From Sapria himalayana (taxonomy: Eukaryota > Streptophyta > Magnoliopsida > Malpighiales > Rafflesiaceae): a DNA stretch of 64,000 nucleotides. Numbering within the stretch: the stretch's first letter is position 1; every line of letters begins with the position of its first letter. Shown here one piece after another: positions 43,022 through 55,418 of the stretch. The notes under the pieces are model-generated. The model worked only from the letters and a program-made list of their open reading frames with translations, had not been told where the DNA came from and searched no databases. Location of the stretch: contig JAREIK010003356.1 in assembly GCA_029783825.1 (NCBI GenBank), positions 690,035 through 754,034 of the forward strand, given 5' to 3'. The translations under genes and the position numbers were made by a program.

Positions 43022-43024
43022 TGC
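43022..43024. repeat. Target-site duplication TGC, left copy
   Basis: TGC immediately before CACTA at 43025 matches TGC at 55531-55533. Three bases is the duplication length of CACTA elements. Confidence 0.85.
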
Positions 43025-43300
43025 CACTACAACAAACAGCAAATTAATGACGCTTTATATCTTGACGCTTTCAAAAAACATCATTATACGATTTGTAATT
43101 AGATATTTAATGACACTTTTCTAAAAGCGACATTATTTGTAAAATTTATTAAGTTTTTATGACACTTACTAGAAGTGTCATTGTTACTACAACAAAACTT
43201 AAAATTAATGACGCTATATATCTTGACGCTTTTAAAAAATGGCATTATTATATTTGTAAGTATATATTTAATGACACTTACTAGAAGTGTCATTGTTAAG
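43025..43300. repeat. Doubled left terminus of the inner CACTA
   Basis: The first 160 bases are followed by a second, shorter copy that starts TTACTACAACAAAACTT near 43184. Both contain ATTAATGACGCT(T/A)TATATC and a GACACTTACTAGAAGTGTC inverted repeat (near 43160 and 43276). The second copy lacks about 45 bases. The element therefore has two successive left-end-like sequences, of which only the outer carries a perfect CACTA and the TSD. Confidence 0.85.
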
Positions 43301-44639
43301 ACTAATAGGTTAGAAAAATTGCTTAACTCCTTAAAACTTTCCAATGAAAAAGATGCTGAAAATTATAAACCTTGTCACTTTTATTAGTGTCATGGATGTG
43401 AAAAATTAATTTTGAATTTATAGATTTGTAACAAATTTCTTATTTAATTTTTTTATAAGTAATAATATTTTTAATTTTACTCTAGATTAATAAAAAAATT
43501 ATCAAATTTTTGTTCAAAATTATTTATTAAAATAAACATAAACTTATGATAAAATTAAAAAATATCTAAATATTTATCCATTCAAAATTGTGATTTTTAT
43601 TTATAAAATAAGTAATAATATTTAATTTTAAAATGTAATTTGTTAATATTTATTTTATCCCTAAGAGAAATAAAAATAAAATGTAAAAATAAGGTGATTT
43701 AATATTATTTTTAACTTAATTATATTGATTAATCTATCGCTAGAAAGAGTTGTGCTTCTTCTTCATCACGTTCGGCCATTTCCAATAGCTCGGGTTCAAG
43801 CTCCCGTCTTCGAAATCATTGGCCATATTTGTAGCATTTTGTAAGTTTTTCCATTAAGTTTATAAATGTATCAGCTCTTCGCTTTCGTTAACCTAATTAA
43901 TTAATGTGAACATGTTCCGAGTGATTTAGCATAAACCGCAATATTATAAACACAATATTATATACTCTATTTGTCGGGAGCAATCGGCGAAAACAACGAA
44001 AGGTTGGGCTGAACTGAGTGATCCTTGTTTAAAATTCCATTAGTTTGCCACCTTGATTCTTTTGTTCAAACTCGAAGCCAACTTCTCCTTATAAATGCAG
44101 ATGCTTTGCCAATCAAACATCTTCACCATTCTCATGTTAAGTGCTACTAACAAGTGCAATAAATGTGTGTGTATGTGTATGTATATTAGAATTAGATCGA
44201 ATCACAAGTTGATGCAACCCACATATTTATTAATGCACAACAACTCTTGAGTCACATGTTATCTTGCCCATGCAAGTAAGTTGTGAATTGTAATGATTAT
44301 TTCTTTTTCTTGAATTATTATTTGACATTTTATTTACTAACTTTTTTGAGATAGTTTGTATGTATTCACTATTGTGTTATGCATATTTGAGTATTTTTTT
44401 ATAGAGATTTTAATAAATATATATTTTGAGCAAATTTGTTGAATATTAGTCAAATTCAAGTTATCTTTAGTGACATTTGTGGCCTTGATGGAGTGAAGAC
44501 ATTTCCCATTATATGAGAGAATTACCAAATTTCTTTCTTTTATGCTTGGATTTTTGAGAGCAATGTAAACTTTCATTTGCTCTCCAATTATTACTTTTTA
44601 GCTTCTTTCAACTCTAGACTTCAATTGGAGTGGGATGCA
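43301..44639. other. Non-coding 5' region of inner CACTA
   Basis: AT-rich, with no supported coding frame. The short minus-strand frame at 44337-44576 (79 codons) has no recognisable domain. It may include the promoter and first untranslated exon of the inner element, but I see no site I can support. Confidence 0.5.
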
Positions 44640-45800
44640 TTAAGATTGTGGTTGGACTTCTATTTAACAAATAAATAGAAGTGTCGATACTTTGGCTTAT
44701 AAGTATATTGGAAGACTCTTTTGAGGAATCATGGGCCTAGTGCAGCTTTATTATCACATGATTCTTCTTCTTTACAACATCATCATTATAGTGCGAAATT
44801 TATGGAGTTGTGAATTATCTATGAATTCATTTTTATTCACAATAGAAGAGAAAATGCTTAGAGAGTGACTCTTTCCATTTGTCACTTTTAACTTTTAAGT
44901 ACTTTTATTATATTTAGGAGTATCTTTCAATTAAGTTTTGAAACTTCTTAGATATTAAGTATACTTTAGATTTTTATATAATAAAGTAAACTCACATCAT
45001 TCTTAAATAACCAAGTACAAATAATATGAAATAGTTATTGTTCGTATAGAATAATACAAACATTTGTCCACAAATATATAAGTGAACCAAGTCAAGAATA
45101 TAATGGTACGTCTTATCAACCCCTTTTAGGAATGATTGCATAGACTATTTACCCTTAGCATATTCTCCACAATCAATATTTTATACTTCAATATTAAGGG
45201 ACTGTCCATTCACCAAATTTCTTTGACTATGAAGCTTAAAGCGTTAATAATTCATGTTTCCATACCTTGTGTGCCATAAGTTAGACTATTTTACTTCATG
45301 CAGGTTCAATGTAGAACTGATTCTTGAGTTGAGGTTGATAGAGATGTTACAATTTTAGGACATCTTCACCTTCCAAAGTATACTTCTTGATTCCTTATCA
45401 CATATAGTATAGTTATTCTCTTAATGTATCAATTTATAATCCTTCTATATTAATTGGCTTATTAATAGTATTGTTAGACTATTTATAGATGCTTACTTTT
45501 TTTATAGTAAAAATATTGAGGTTTTAAATTATACAATAAAACTTTCTCAATATAGTTATTCTTCTTACATATATTACAGCTACAAGAAGAGTAAACATCA
45601 TCTACTAATAAAAATTTTGAACATCTTTAGAATAAATGTGAAGCTCTGATTAAAAGTAGCATCAAATTAGTTTTGAAAATGTCTCATTAGTCTTTGCTCA
45701 AATAATTTGAGTGAGTTTTTTGATGTCAAATAATTAGCATCGAATGCCATTGGATTCCTATTTAGATTTAATTCAGAGTAAAACTAGGGGTGAAAGTGTA
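44640..45800 (-). pseudogene. Ty1/copia polyprotein fragment (gag-pre-integrase and integrase), antisense
   Basis: The minus strand near 45280-45090 reads LWHTRYGNMNY, then HSQRNLVNGQSLNIEV, then DCGEYAKGK and FLKGVDKTYHYIL. This is the GAG_pre-integrase segment of plant copia retrotransposons, ending in the zinc-finger H..C..C region of integrase. Continuing down to about 44880 it resembles the start of the integrase core (LTWFTYIFVDK, corresponding to the LVHTDICGP region, and later VTNGKSH for the SDNGKEY region). Stops and frame changes occur throughout. No LTR, primer site or reverse transcriptase was found nearby. Limits are approximate. It is an old retroelement fragment carried within the inner CACTA element. 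Confidence 0.7.
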
Positions 45801-46286
45801 AGTTTTTTGTTTACTTCTCTTCATTTATATTGATTTCTTTTGTACTTGGATGTAGAGGTTGCAGAATCATATCATATTAGAAAGTTACTTTCATGGATGC
45901 TTTCTTCTCCATCACATTTCTGCCTTTTAGAGGATATGTTTCGTTTTCACTCCCCCCAATACTAGCTTGAATTTGATCTTCTATTATTCTCGAAAGATAT
46001 AAATTGTAGTCAATTACTCTTGTCATCAGTTTCTACATGGCTTTGATTTACAAACTGTGGAAAGTGGAGTTGTACATGGCTTATGCATCATATTTTCAGC
46101 ATCGTGTTTAGTGTTGCAATTTTGTGATGTTTAATTATGTATGTTTCCATCATTCTATGCAGATTTTGTGATGTTGGTGTTGGTTTTATCGGTGATTTTG
46201 CCTTAGTTGAGTTATCTGCTCCCTATTTTCAGGCTACAATTCTGCCACAGAGTTATAATGATTTCTTTTCTATTTCTCATTTTTAG
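45801..46286. other. Non-coding stretch
   Basis: Nothing recognised. The base composition is less AT-biased than the flanks, and a polypyrimidine tract ends in TTTTTAG at 46286 before an exon-like segment. Confidence 0.4.
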
Positions 46287-46372
46287 GCTTGGCTCCAATT
46301 CATCTTGCAAGGTCCTATTTACTAATTACAATAGATAAAGAGTGGACAATTCTTGTTGTTGGCTTTGAGCAG
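46287..46372 (+). other. Exon-like segment of unknown origin
   Basis: An 86-base segment is framed by a polypyrimidine tract plus AG (46285-46286) and a CAG|GT donor (46370-46374). One frame is fully open and reads GLAPIHLARSYLLITIDKEW followed by TILVVGFEQ. I do not recognise the protein. It could be a captured host exon, an untranslated leader exon of the TNPD gene, or chance. Confidence 0.3.
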
Positions 46373-46891
46373 GTTATTATCCATTATTTTTTTTATCTCG
46401 TGTCATTTTTATACATGTTATTCTATTTGTTCTCTCGTCCTCTATTTATCAGATAGTGACAGTTTGGAAAAAAATGAGGCTATATTTCATAAAAAATGTA
46501 TGCTCTATAGTCATGCTATTTCAAAATCAATTAGCCTAAGGACCTAGAGACATTAAATATCATATCTATAAAATGACTTTTATCATATTTTACTTTAATT
46601 TAAAGTTTAATTAAATGATATTTTTTTGTTTAAATATTTTTTTCTATGAATCTAACTTACTTTGAGAAATAATTTCTCAATTTTAAATTTTATTTTAATA
46701 ATTTTGCATGTGTTAAGAAATTCAACAATATTACAAAAAATAATGCTCATCTCTTCTATCTTATATTTGATATGCATCTAAAAATTTTTTTAAATTGATT
46801 TTTTAATTTTCTTTTAACAGATAAAATAGAGGTTGCTCAACGGATAACTTTGGAATGCTGATGAGTTATTCCATTTGAAGTGTGATATCTA

Positions 46892-49800
46892 TTGGAATTA
46901 ATTTTTTCTTTAAAAATAGATTGTTCATGGATCTCAAAAGATAGAAGATCGAAGGAATATGAAGATGGAGTTGAAAGCTTTGTTGCATTTGCAATACAAA
47001 ATTCTGCAAATAAAACCTCCATTAAATGTCAATGCTTACAATGTGGTAATATGATTTTCAATACTCCTCAAATGATTCGAGATCATTTGTTTTTCTTTGG
47101 AATTGATCAGAGTTACCATACGTGGTATTAGCATGGAGAGGCAGCTCCAACTAGCCTACCTTCCATAAGAGCGGAACATTATGATAGACTTCAATTTGAT
47201 GATCAACGTTGTACAATAGAAATGGTTCAAGTTGCACATGAGGATTGTCAATATGATCCTCAATTATTTGCAAGATTACTATAAGATGCAGAAAAACCAT
47301 TATATCCTGGTTGCATAAACTTTACAAGAATGTCAGCCTTGATCAAATTATATAACTTGAAAGCACGTTTTGGGTGGTTTGATAATAGCATTTCAGAGCT
47401 TTTACAAATTCTTGGAGAAATATTTCCTTTAAACAATGAATTGCCTTTGTCGATGTATGAAGCGAAAAAGACATTAAATTCTTTGGGAATTGAATATGAG
47501 AAAATCAATGTGTGCCCAAATGATTGTGTTCTTTATTGGAATGAGTTGAAAGATGCATCATTATGTCCTACTTGTGGAACTTCGAGGTGGAAGACAGATA
47601 ACACTAGAACTAAGAAGAGAAAAGGAGTTCCTGTGAAAGTATTGTGGTATTTTCCTCCAATTCCAAGATTTAGAAGAATGTTTCAATCATCAAAAATTGC
47701 AAAAGAGCTCATATGACATTTCGAAGAAAGAAATTTTGATGGGAAAATGCATCATCCATCAGATTCACCAGCATGAAAGCAAGTTGATCACAAATGGCTA
47801 GAGTATTCAAAAGAACCTAGAAACCTGAGACATGTAATTTCTGTAGATGGCATAAATCCTCACAGTTCATTTAATAGCAAATATAGTTGTTGGCCCATTC
47901 TCATGATAATTTACAACCATCCTCCATGGTTGTGCATGAAAAGAAAATTTATGATGTTATCTTTATTAATTTCAGGTCCACGCCAACCTGGCAATGACAT
48001 TGATGTCTATTTAGAACTGCTAATAGAAGATCTTAAAACATTGTGTAAGGTCGGAGTTCATGTTTACGATGCACATAAACAAGAACTCTTTACTTTAAGA
48101 ACCATTCTTTTATGGACAATAAATAATTTTCCTGAATATGGAAACATGTCAGGATACAAAGTTAAAGAATATTATGGTCGTCCAATATGTGGAGAAAGAA
48201 CATATTCTTGTAGGTTAAAGCATGGAAAAAAGAACTCATATACTGGACATAGATGATTTCTTCCAAGAAATCATCCTTATAGGAAACAAAAGAATGTATT
48301 TGATGGAAAACAAGAGTTCGGGTCACCTCCAAAAATATTGACTGTCGAGGAAATATTAAAAAAATTCAATGGAATTTTAAATTCTTGGGGGAAAAAATGG
48401 TTATTCTGGGAAAATATGAAATCAACAATACTACTTGCTAGAAAAAGAAGTCAATTTTCTTTGATCTTGATTATTGGAAATATCTTTATGTTCATCATAA
48501 TTTGGATGTAATGCATATTGAGAAAAATGTTTGTGAAGGCATTATTGGTACCTTACTCAACAGTGCAGGTAAAAAAAGGATGGGCTTAATACTCGCTTGG
48601 ATCTTGTAGATATGGGCTTAAGGAGCGAATTGGCACCAGTGTTTGATTTTAAGAGAACATATCTCCCTCCTGCATGTTATACACTTTCTAAAAATGAAAA
48701 GAAGGTATTTTCCAAACATTTTCACAATTGAAGGTTCCATATAGATATAGTTTGAACCTTCGAAACCTCGTGTCAATTGAAGACTTGAAACTTAATAGAT
48801 TAAAATCCCATGACTATCATGTATTAATGCAACAATTTTTGCCGGTTTTGTTATGTTCTTTCTTGCTGAAGCATGTGAGGAATGCGATTTGTAGATTGAG
48901 TTTATTTTTCAATGCTCTCTGTACTAAAGTCATTGATGTTCCTTCATTAGATGAGTTACAAAATGACATAGTGGTGACATTATGCTTGTTTGAAAAGTAC
49001 TTCTCACCTTCTTTCTTTGATATCATGGTGCATCTTACTGTGCATCTTGTAAGAGAAGTGAGACTTTGTGGATCAGTTTACTTTAGGTGGATGTACCCAT
49101 TTGAAAGTTTTATGAAAGTGTTAAAAGGCTATGTACGAAATTATACTAGACATGAAGGTTGTATTACTGAATGCTATATTGCAGAAGAAGGAATCGAGTT
49201 TTTTACTAAGTACTTATCAAATGTGGAAGCAATTGGAATTCCTAATAGTTCAAACATTGACCACACAGTCGGGGCACCAATATTTGGAGGTCTTACTATG
49301 AAGTCCAAATCCAATTTATGGTTACATGCACATCATTATGTGTTGGAAAATACATCAATTATCTAACCTTTTATTGAGTAAGCACCACTTACTTTTTGAT
49401 TCTTTATTTGTTGTACATATTATATATTATTCTAATTATTTAATTTTTATACATGACCTCATAGAGAGCACATGCAATAGCTAAAAGCGATACATCCACG
49501 TCAATCAAAAAGGAAAAAGTGGTTACAGGATGAGCATGCTCGTACTTTTACCTTTTGGTTACGAAAAAAGGTACAAAAATGGTTTATTAAATTTTCCTTT
49601 TCGTTTTCATTATTGGTCACCATATAAATTATATCATTATCTTATTTCTATAGGTTGAAGTTGCATTGGGAAATAATGAACCTGTATCTTAAACCCTTAA
49701 ATGGATAGCTTATGGTCCAAGCCTTTATGTGATGAAGTATAATGGTTATGTCATAAATGGGTATCAATATAATACCAAGGAGCGTGATGATTTACTAGCA

Positions 49801-50304
49801 ACCCAAAAGAGCGGAGTTAGTATTGTATCAACGACAATGCAAATTGCTAGTGCAAAAGATAAAAACCCTATTTTCGGGGAACTTTGTTTCTATGGGGTTA
49901 TTACAGTGATTTGGGACTTGGATTATACTATGTTCAGAATTATAGTCTTCAAGTATGATTGGGTTGATAATAAGAATGGAATCAGGGTCGATGATCTTGG
50001 GTTTACCTTAGATGACTTTAGCAGATTGGCTCATAAGTCAGATCCATTCATATTAGCCTCCCCGGCTAAGAAAGTCTTTGATGTACAAGATGAGCTTAAT
50101 CCAAGATGGTTAATTATTTTGTCAACTCCTCAAGAAGATTTCACAAAAAGATCAAATGATGATGATCCCATGGAAATTTCTATTGAACGCAATCCAGTCA
50201 TATCTTCTTTGCCACAAGTTGAATTATTAGATGCATTGGATGAATCTGATAAAATTTGTAATTGGGATGATTGTGAGGGAATTTGGGTTGAGAACAAATC
50301 ATAA
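46892..50304 (+). pseudogene. Inner-element TNPD-like (tnp2 family) transposase pseudogene
   Basis: This is the CACTA transposase gene, nearly full length but broken. Domains in order: Transpos_assoc (46925-47130, CSWISKDRRSKEYEDGVESF with the CQCLQCGN zinc-type motif); a middle region with FTRMSALIKLYNLKARFGW; Transposase_21 (47470-48560, VCPNDCVLYWNE, CPTCGTSRWK, PPWLCMKRKFMMLSLLISG, GNDIDVYLELLIEDLK, then DVMHIEKNVC); DUF4218 (48730-49110, with RCSLFF-like CRLSLFFNALC and YFRWMYPFESFMKVLKGYV); then, after introns near 49380-49660, DUF4216 (49729-50304, MKYNGYVINGYQYNT and KYDWVDNKNGIRVDDLGF). Stops at 47129, 47282, 47714 and 48254 and frameshifts near 48440 and 48590 disable it. The start codon at 46892 is provisional. 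An upstream leader exon is likely. The protein is distinct in sequence from the outer copy. Confidence 0.92.
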
Positions 50305-50596
50305 ATGATTCCAATTTTTATCATTGTTATGGCTTTTTGAATTGAATTGCTTCTAAAGTTTTTTGTTTTTTAAATGTATGCGGACTAATTAAGTTATTCG
50401 TCTTTGTTATTAGATGAATGTTATTCTTTCAATTTTAGTTAATGGCAGGTTGAGAATATTCTAAAAACTGATATTATTATGTTGTGTGCAAAACACCTGA
50501 TTAGGTAATGCCTTTAATTAGTTATTTTTTTCCTTTTAAATATTTTTTTATTTCTTTGTACTTCTTTTTAAACATTATTATTATTTTTTGATAGTT

Positions 50597-53500
50597 ATGG
50601 AAACGTATCAACTAGATAAAGCTACTACAAGAAATAGATGTAGAGGGATAACAAGAAAGCCAATGATTATCAAGAATAGGAGCAAAGGAATTAAACTTTC
50701 AGTTCAGTATAATGTCGATAGTGTTTATGTCGAACAAGCTGCGGTGCATCTCACAAGTTATTTAGGGGTATTGGCACGTATCATGGTCCCAATTAGGTAT
50801 AGCACTTGGCACCATGTACCCAAGCAATTGAAGAATAAATTGTGGGACTCCATTGAGGTAAACTTGTATTTATTTTTTATATTTTTAATGTTTTCTAATT
50901 TTATTTGCAAATTTTTTTAACAACTTATAACTATGTTCATTACTTCTAGGCTGCATTTACATTGGATTGTAAAAGTAGAAGGAATTGTATGAAAACAATT
51001 GGCAGGTGCTTTAGATCTTTCAAGAACATGTTGACAGTAAAGTATATCATTCCATTCAAACACCAACTCGAGCTTCTTAAAAAACCATCATCTGAATACA
51101 ATTTTATTGAAGATGAAGATTGGGCAATTTTTGTCAAAGAAAGAGTGACTCAAAGATTTCAGGTATATTTCTAATTATTTTCATTGAATTTTCTCAATTT
51201 TTCTTTACTTAATATAAATTAAAATTTGTAGGAGTTTAGCGAAGTTCAAAAGGAAAGAAGGAAAAAGTATATTTATAATCATCATCTTAGTAGGAAGGGA
51301 TATGCTAGTCTTGAAATGGAGATGGTAAGTTAAATATGTTGTTACTTTACTTTTTATTTTATGTTGAATTTGCCTAGAGACTCATTATATTACATTGCAA
51401 TATTGTAAAAGTCGGTAGAAATCGGTTTTACTTCAATCATTGATAGAAGTGTATTATGGAAGAAAGTGATGATTAAAAAAGATGGCACGTATGATGAAGT
51501 GGTCATTCCAGTTGTGGAGAAGATTGTAAGTATAAGTTATGGAACAAATATTTCATTTACGGTATAAACTTATTTATTGTAACCAATATGACATTTAATT
51601 TTATAATATAATTGTGTATCAGGATATGAAGTTGCAACAGTCACAAGGAAGCAGTTTGAGTTTCAATGGAAATGACATACTTACAAAAGCATTGGTAACT
51701 CCATAATATTGTGGTCGAGTACGAGCTAAAGGAAAGCATTATATTCCATGAAATTATTTTTATTTTATAGCTGATAGTGCTTTGCGGGAATTTATTAAAG
51801 AATCGCAAGAGCGACAATCAAAGTTTGAGGCAAAGATTTTATTCCAACTCTCTCAGATGGTACCCACCGCATCTCAATCTGATATTGGTAGCTCTAACAT
51901 GCTTCACAAACATATTGTCCTTCCGGAAAGTGTTGAGCAACCAAAACGTCGAGTAGAAGACCACACTCCACCAATGCTAGCAGCAAAAAAAGTTAGTTGT
52001 ATTTAATATTATGTTCTTTAATATAAATGTGGTATCACAAACTCATAATTTTAATATCAATTTACCTTGTTGATATGAAAATATAGAAGTAATGTTACAA
52101 TATAAGTTAGCATGATACATTATATTAATAAGATCATTAAGTTATGATAGCTCAATTTTGTCTAACTAATACTTTTCTACGTGAAAATTTTCAACTTTAG
52201 ATGATTACATATAACTAAACAACAAAGTTTCATTTTACAGGAAAGGAATTGTCAATTGGCCATAGGGACAAAAGAAAATGTTGTCGCGGCTGGAACTATG
52301 GTACTTGAATGTGGTGACAACTGCCTTGTTGCCGTGAATGTTTCTTATGATCCAAGTGCATTACTTCCTATACCTATTCCAAGCCAAATTACCACTATTG
52401 GAAATGCTATTGGGCATCAAATTTTATGGCCTGCCCAATTTGTCATTCCTTCTACTCTTCGCATCTAGGTATGTTGTTTTTTTTTAAATAAAATATTTCT
52501 TAATAATAATAATAATACTAATTTATCTAAGACAATTCTTATTTATACAAAGGTATTTTATGTTTGATATGATTCAAAGAAATTTAAGAAACAGAGTAAT
52601 AGAGAGAGAACACAGAGTTTAAATGATGATAATCTCGTAAATATCAAGAACTTTGCTATATTAGTTGGGCACTTGTTAAAGGATGAGATCGTACATGCAG
52701 TAGAAATCATAGAGGAGGTTTTTGGACAGTCATTTAAGACCTTTATCATGAAAGAAGACATGGATATCATTATATCATCAACAGAGGTATCCTTTAATTT
52801 CCTTTTGTTCTATATATGGTAATATAAAAATTTAATATGTTTTTTATTTATTTTAACTATCTTATTTATGCTTTAATTTTCATTATGCAAATTGTATTTA
52901 ATATTAGTTAAATTAAAATATTATAACTTTTAAATATTGTGTGAAATTTAATCAGGCATTTGCATAAAAAAATGGTTGATGCTAAAGAGGCAGAGCGATT
53001 TATTTTTGTAAATCCGACCTTGGTTTCCAAAGCTAGATTGGGAGAAGCAAGCAAGAAAAATAGGTCAAGGATTATAGCTAATCGATTGATGAATGCAAAT
53101 AATGTAGATTTGGTTTTTATTCCATATAACCCAGGGTAAGTTATTTAACATAAGTAAGATTATAAGTATGCATATATATCAAATTATAAATTATATGTTG
53201 TTACACTAATTTTAATTTTGTAGTTTTCATTGGGTATTGGTGGTACTTGAAATAAGGACTTTGATCGCCTATTACCTTGATTCCTTGCATCATCAACCTG
53301 CAGATGATCTTAAAGACATTGTTAATATGTATATTTTCCCGTTCTTATTATAGAATGAAGCATTTGCTGGCAACATAAATTTTTTTTCTTAATATAGGGC
53401 TCAAAGAAATCTTCACTTTAAAAAACATATATCATCAAAAAGAGAGCATAATTGGGTTCTACTAGGGGTACATAACTCATTAACTGAGTAGTATAATATT

Positions 53501-53865
53501 TAGTGTCTTCTGCTTAATTTTAAACTTTTTACAATATGACTTGCAAGTAACTCCATATATATATATATTGATTTTATTTTACATTCAGTGCCCAAGAAAA
53601 CAAGGTAGTGTTGAATGTGGATACTATTTGATGAGATATATGAGAGATATCATTCTTGATCAAGGATGTCTAACATCAAAGGTATGTGTCGATTTGTTGT
53701 TTCTCAATATACCAGTTATTTTTAGTTTTCCAATTTTATTGATTAAGATAATACTTTACTTTTCAATAGTTTAATGGGAAGGAATCATAAAACAAAGATG
53801 AGTTGGATGAAGTACGATCTGAATGGCTGATGTTGGTGACTCAATTAATACTTTCCTCGGTTTGA
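50597..53865 (+). pseudogene. Inner-element second gene: TNPA-like protein with Ulp1 (C48) protease domain
   Basis: This gene begins about 290 bp after the TNPD gene on the same strand. The N-terminal exons (50597-50857, then 50951-51162 and 51231-51325) encode RSKGIKLSVQYN, TSYLGVLARIMVPI, WHHVPKQLKNKLWDSIE, RCFRSFKNMLTVKYI, EDWAIFVKERVTQRF and KKYIYNHHLSRKGYASLEME, the plant CACTA accessory-protein pattern. The C-terminal exons (52956-53135, 53224-53327, 53398-53467, 53589-53681 and 53770 on) form a Ulp1-type cysteine protease: catalytic His in FHWVLVVLE, Asp in YYLDS, oxyanion Gln and catalytic Cys in KQGSVECGYYLMRYMRDI. All four residues are present. Ulp1 domains cleave SUMO-like conjugates; the role in CACTA elements is not established. 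A TAA at 53788 interrupts the frame just before NKDELDEVRSEW, the conserved C-terminal tail, which then stays open to TGA at 53865. The exons between 51416 and 52785 are less certain. Confidence 0.9.
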
Positions 53866-55290
53866 AAAGCATTGGGGACATCTTTTTGTATTGAAGCATG
53901 AACAAATTTTGAGATTTACAACATTAACTTTTGATGAGGTTCATAATTTATATCTCTTTTGAACAAAACTATGACTGAAGGTAAATTGTTCGATATAATC
54001 ATTTGAAGACATTTTAGTATTTAACTTGCACAATCATTATATTTCAATATCATTCATATGTTGAATTACTTTAGTATATTGAATGCATGATTCTTAGGTG
54101 TTTAAAGGTAAACTTTTTTTTGGTCATGTTAGGAGATCTTCCTACTTTGGAATGGTACATGCACTATTATGATAATAAATGTATTTTTTAAATGAGATCA
54201 TAGTTATTACTTCTTACTTTCAATTAAATATTCAAAACTTGAATAAGTAATTAGAATTTTTTTGTTTTCATTCTATCTTTATGTATGTTGTCAACCATAG
54301 ATTTTTTGTTGTAGATTGATAATGGAATAAATTGTGATTTCGACTTTTGGCTTCACTACTTTACCACAACAATGTAAATTACCTTTTTACCCTTAAAAAA
54401 CACAATAATTATTTCAAGGCACAAATTTTTTTTAATGCAGCCAATATTTTATTAATGAATCTAAAACTATATGTTGATTGGATTACTATATTTATTTAAT
54501 CAAATAGAACTTGAAATTAAATTACATTGTATCTCATCGAGTTTTTTTGATGTGTTGGTCAGATGACAAGTAATTTAACTTTTCATTTTATGCTATTTAA
54601 TTGGTCTTTGTAGTGTTTTTTCAAGTTGTTTGTGAGATCTTTAAACTTGCTACACACATTTAGGTTTTAAATGGATTATTATTGTTTTGTATTTTAAAAA
54701 ATTTTATCAACTTTTATGCCATAATTGATAAATCTCCACCTTTATATTTTATCCATTACTACTAACTTTGTTTTTGTTGTTGTTAAATTTATTTAATCGT
54801 ATATGTCAATTGTTATATAAATTATTTTTATGATATGTTGTTATCATTCCTGTTTTTTTTTCAATTCTCTATAATATATTTATTTCTGCAAGTGTAAGTA
54901 TTTATTGTTCATCTATTTGTATGTAGGTTACCTTATTTGGAAATTAACTCTCAACTTTGTCAAGCTAGCAGGAACCAGTTTTATGGAGTTGAGGCACAAT
55001 TGGGTTGCATATATCAGAAATTTTGAATTGAATTTAAGAAACGAATGTTGAAATTGTGTTATATTTTTTTATGATTTGTAAGAAGTCTCAGTTCCCCATT
55101 GTACTTGAAAACTGTATTCTTGTTATGGATTATAAAGAATGTTGTTCTTATGTGCATACGTTATTACAATAACAGGTGAAAATATATTTACAATAATTAT
55201 TATATTTAAATTTATTTAAATTATAATCTTCATTGACGCTTTTTATAAGTGTCATAGTATTAAAAAAATTTACGATAGCAACAACATATA
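53866..55290. other. 3' non-coding region of the inner CACTA
   Basis: No gene seen. AT-rich, with a more balanced segment near 54930-55150 that could be the far end of a transcript, and TTGACGCTTTTTATAAGTGTCAT at about 55233-55256, an early sub-terminal motif. The rest shows nothing recognisable. Confidence 0.5.
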
Positions 55291-55418
55291 ATAATGTTTT
55301 TTTGTAGTGTCGTTGAATCATACATTGACGCTAAAATAAAGCATCATTATTAATAAAAATGATGCTTTATTTTAGCATCAAGATATGATTCAACGACACT
55401 ACAAAAAAACATCATTAT
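55291..55418. repeat. Foldback made of CACTA terminus sequences
   Basis: Two arms of about 60 bases (55291-55350 and 55358-55418) are near-perfect inverted repeats around a short AT loop. The left arm contains TTTTTTTGTAGTG (ending 55309) and the right arm CACTACAAAAAAA (from 55397), the same terminus word as the true right end. The arms also hold ATGATGCTTTATTTTAGC. It looks like two right ends joined back to back, inside the element 112 bp before its real terminus. Confidence 0.9.

Noticed and set aside
46892..53865. Inner CACTA as an autonomous, active element
   Set aside because: The TNPD gene has several in-frame stops and two frameshifts, and the second gene has a stop before its conserved tail.
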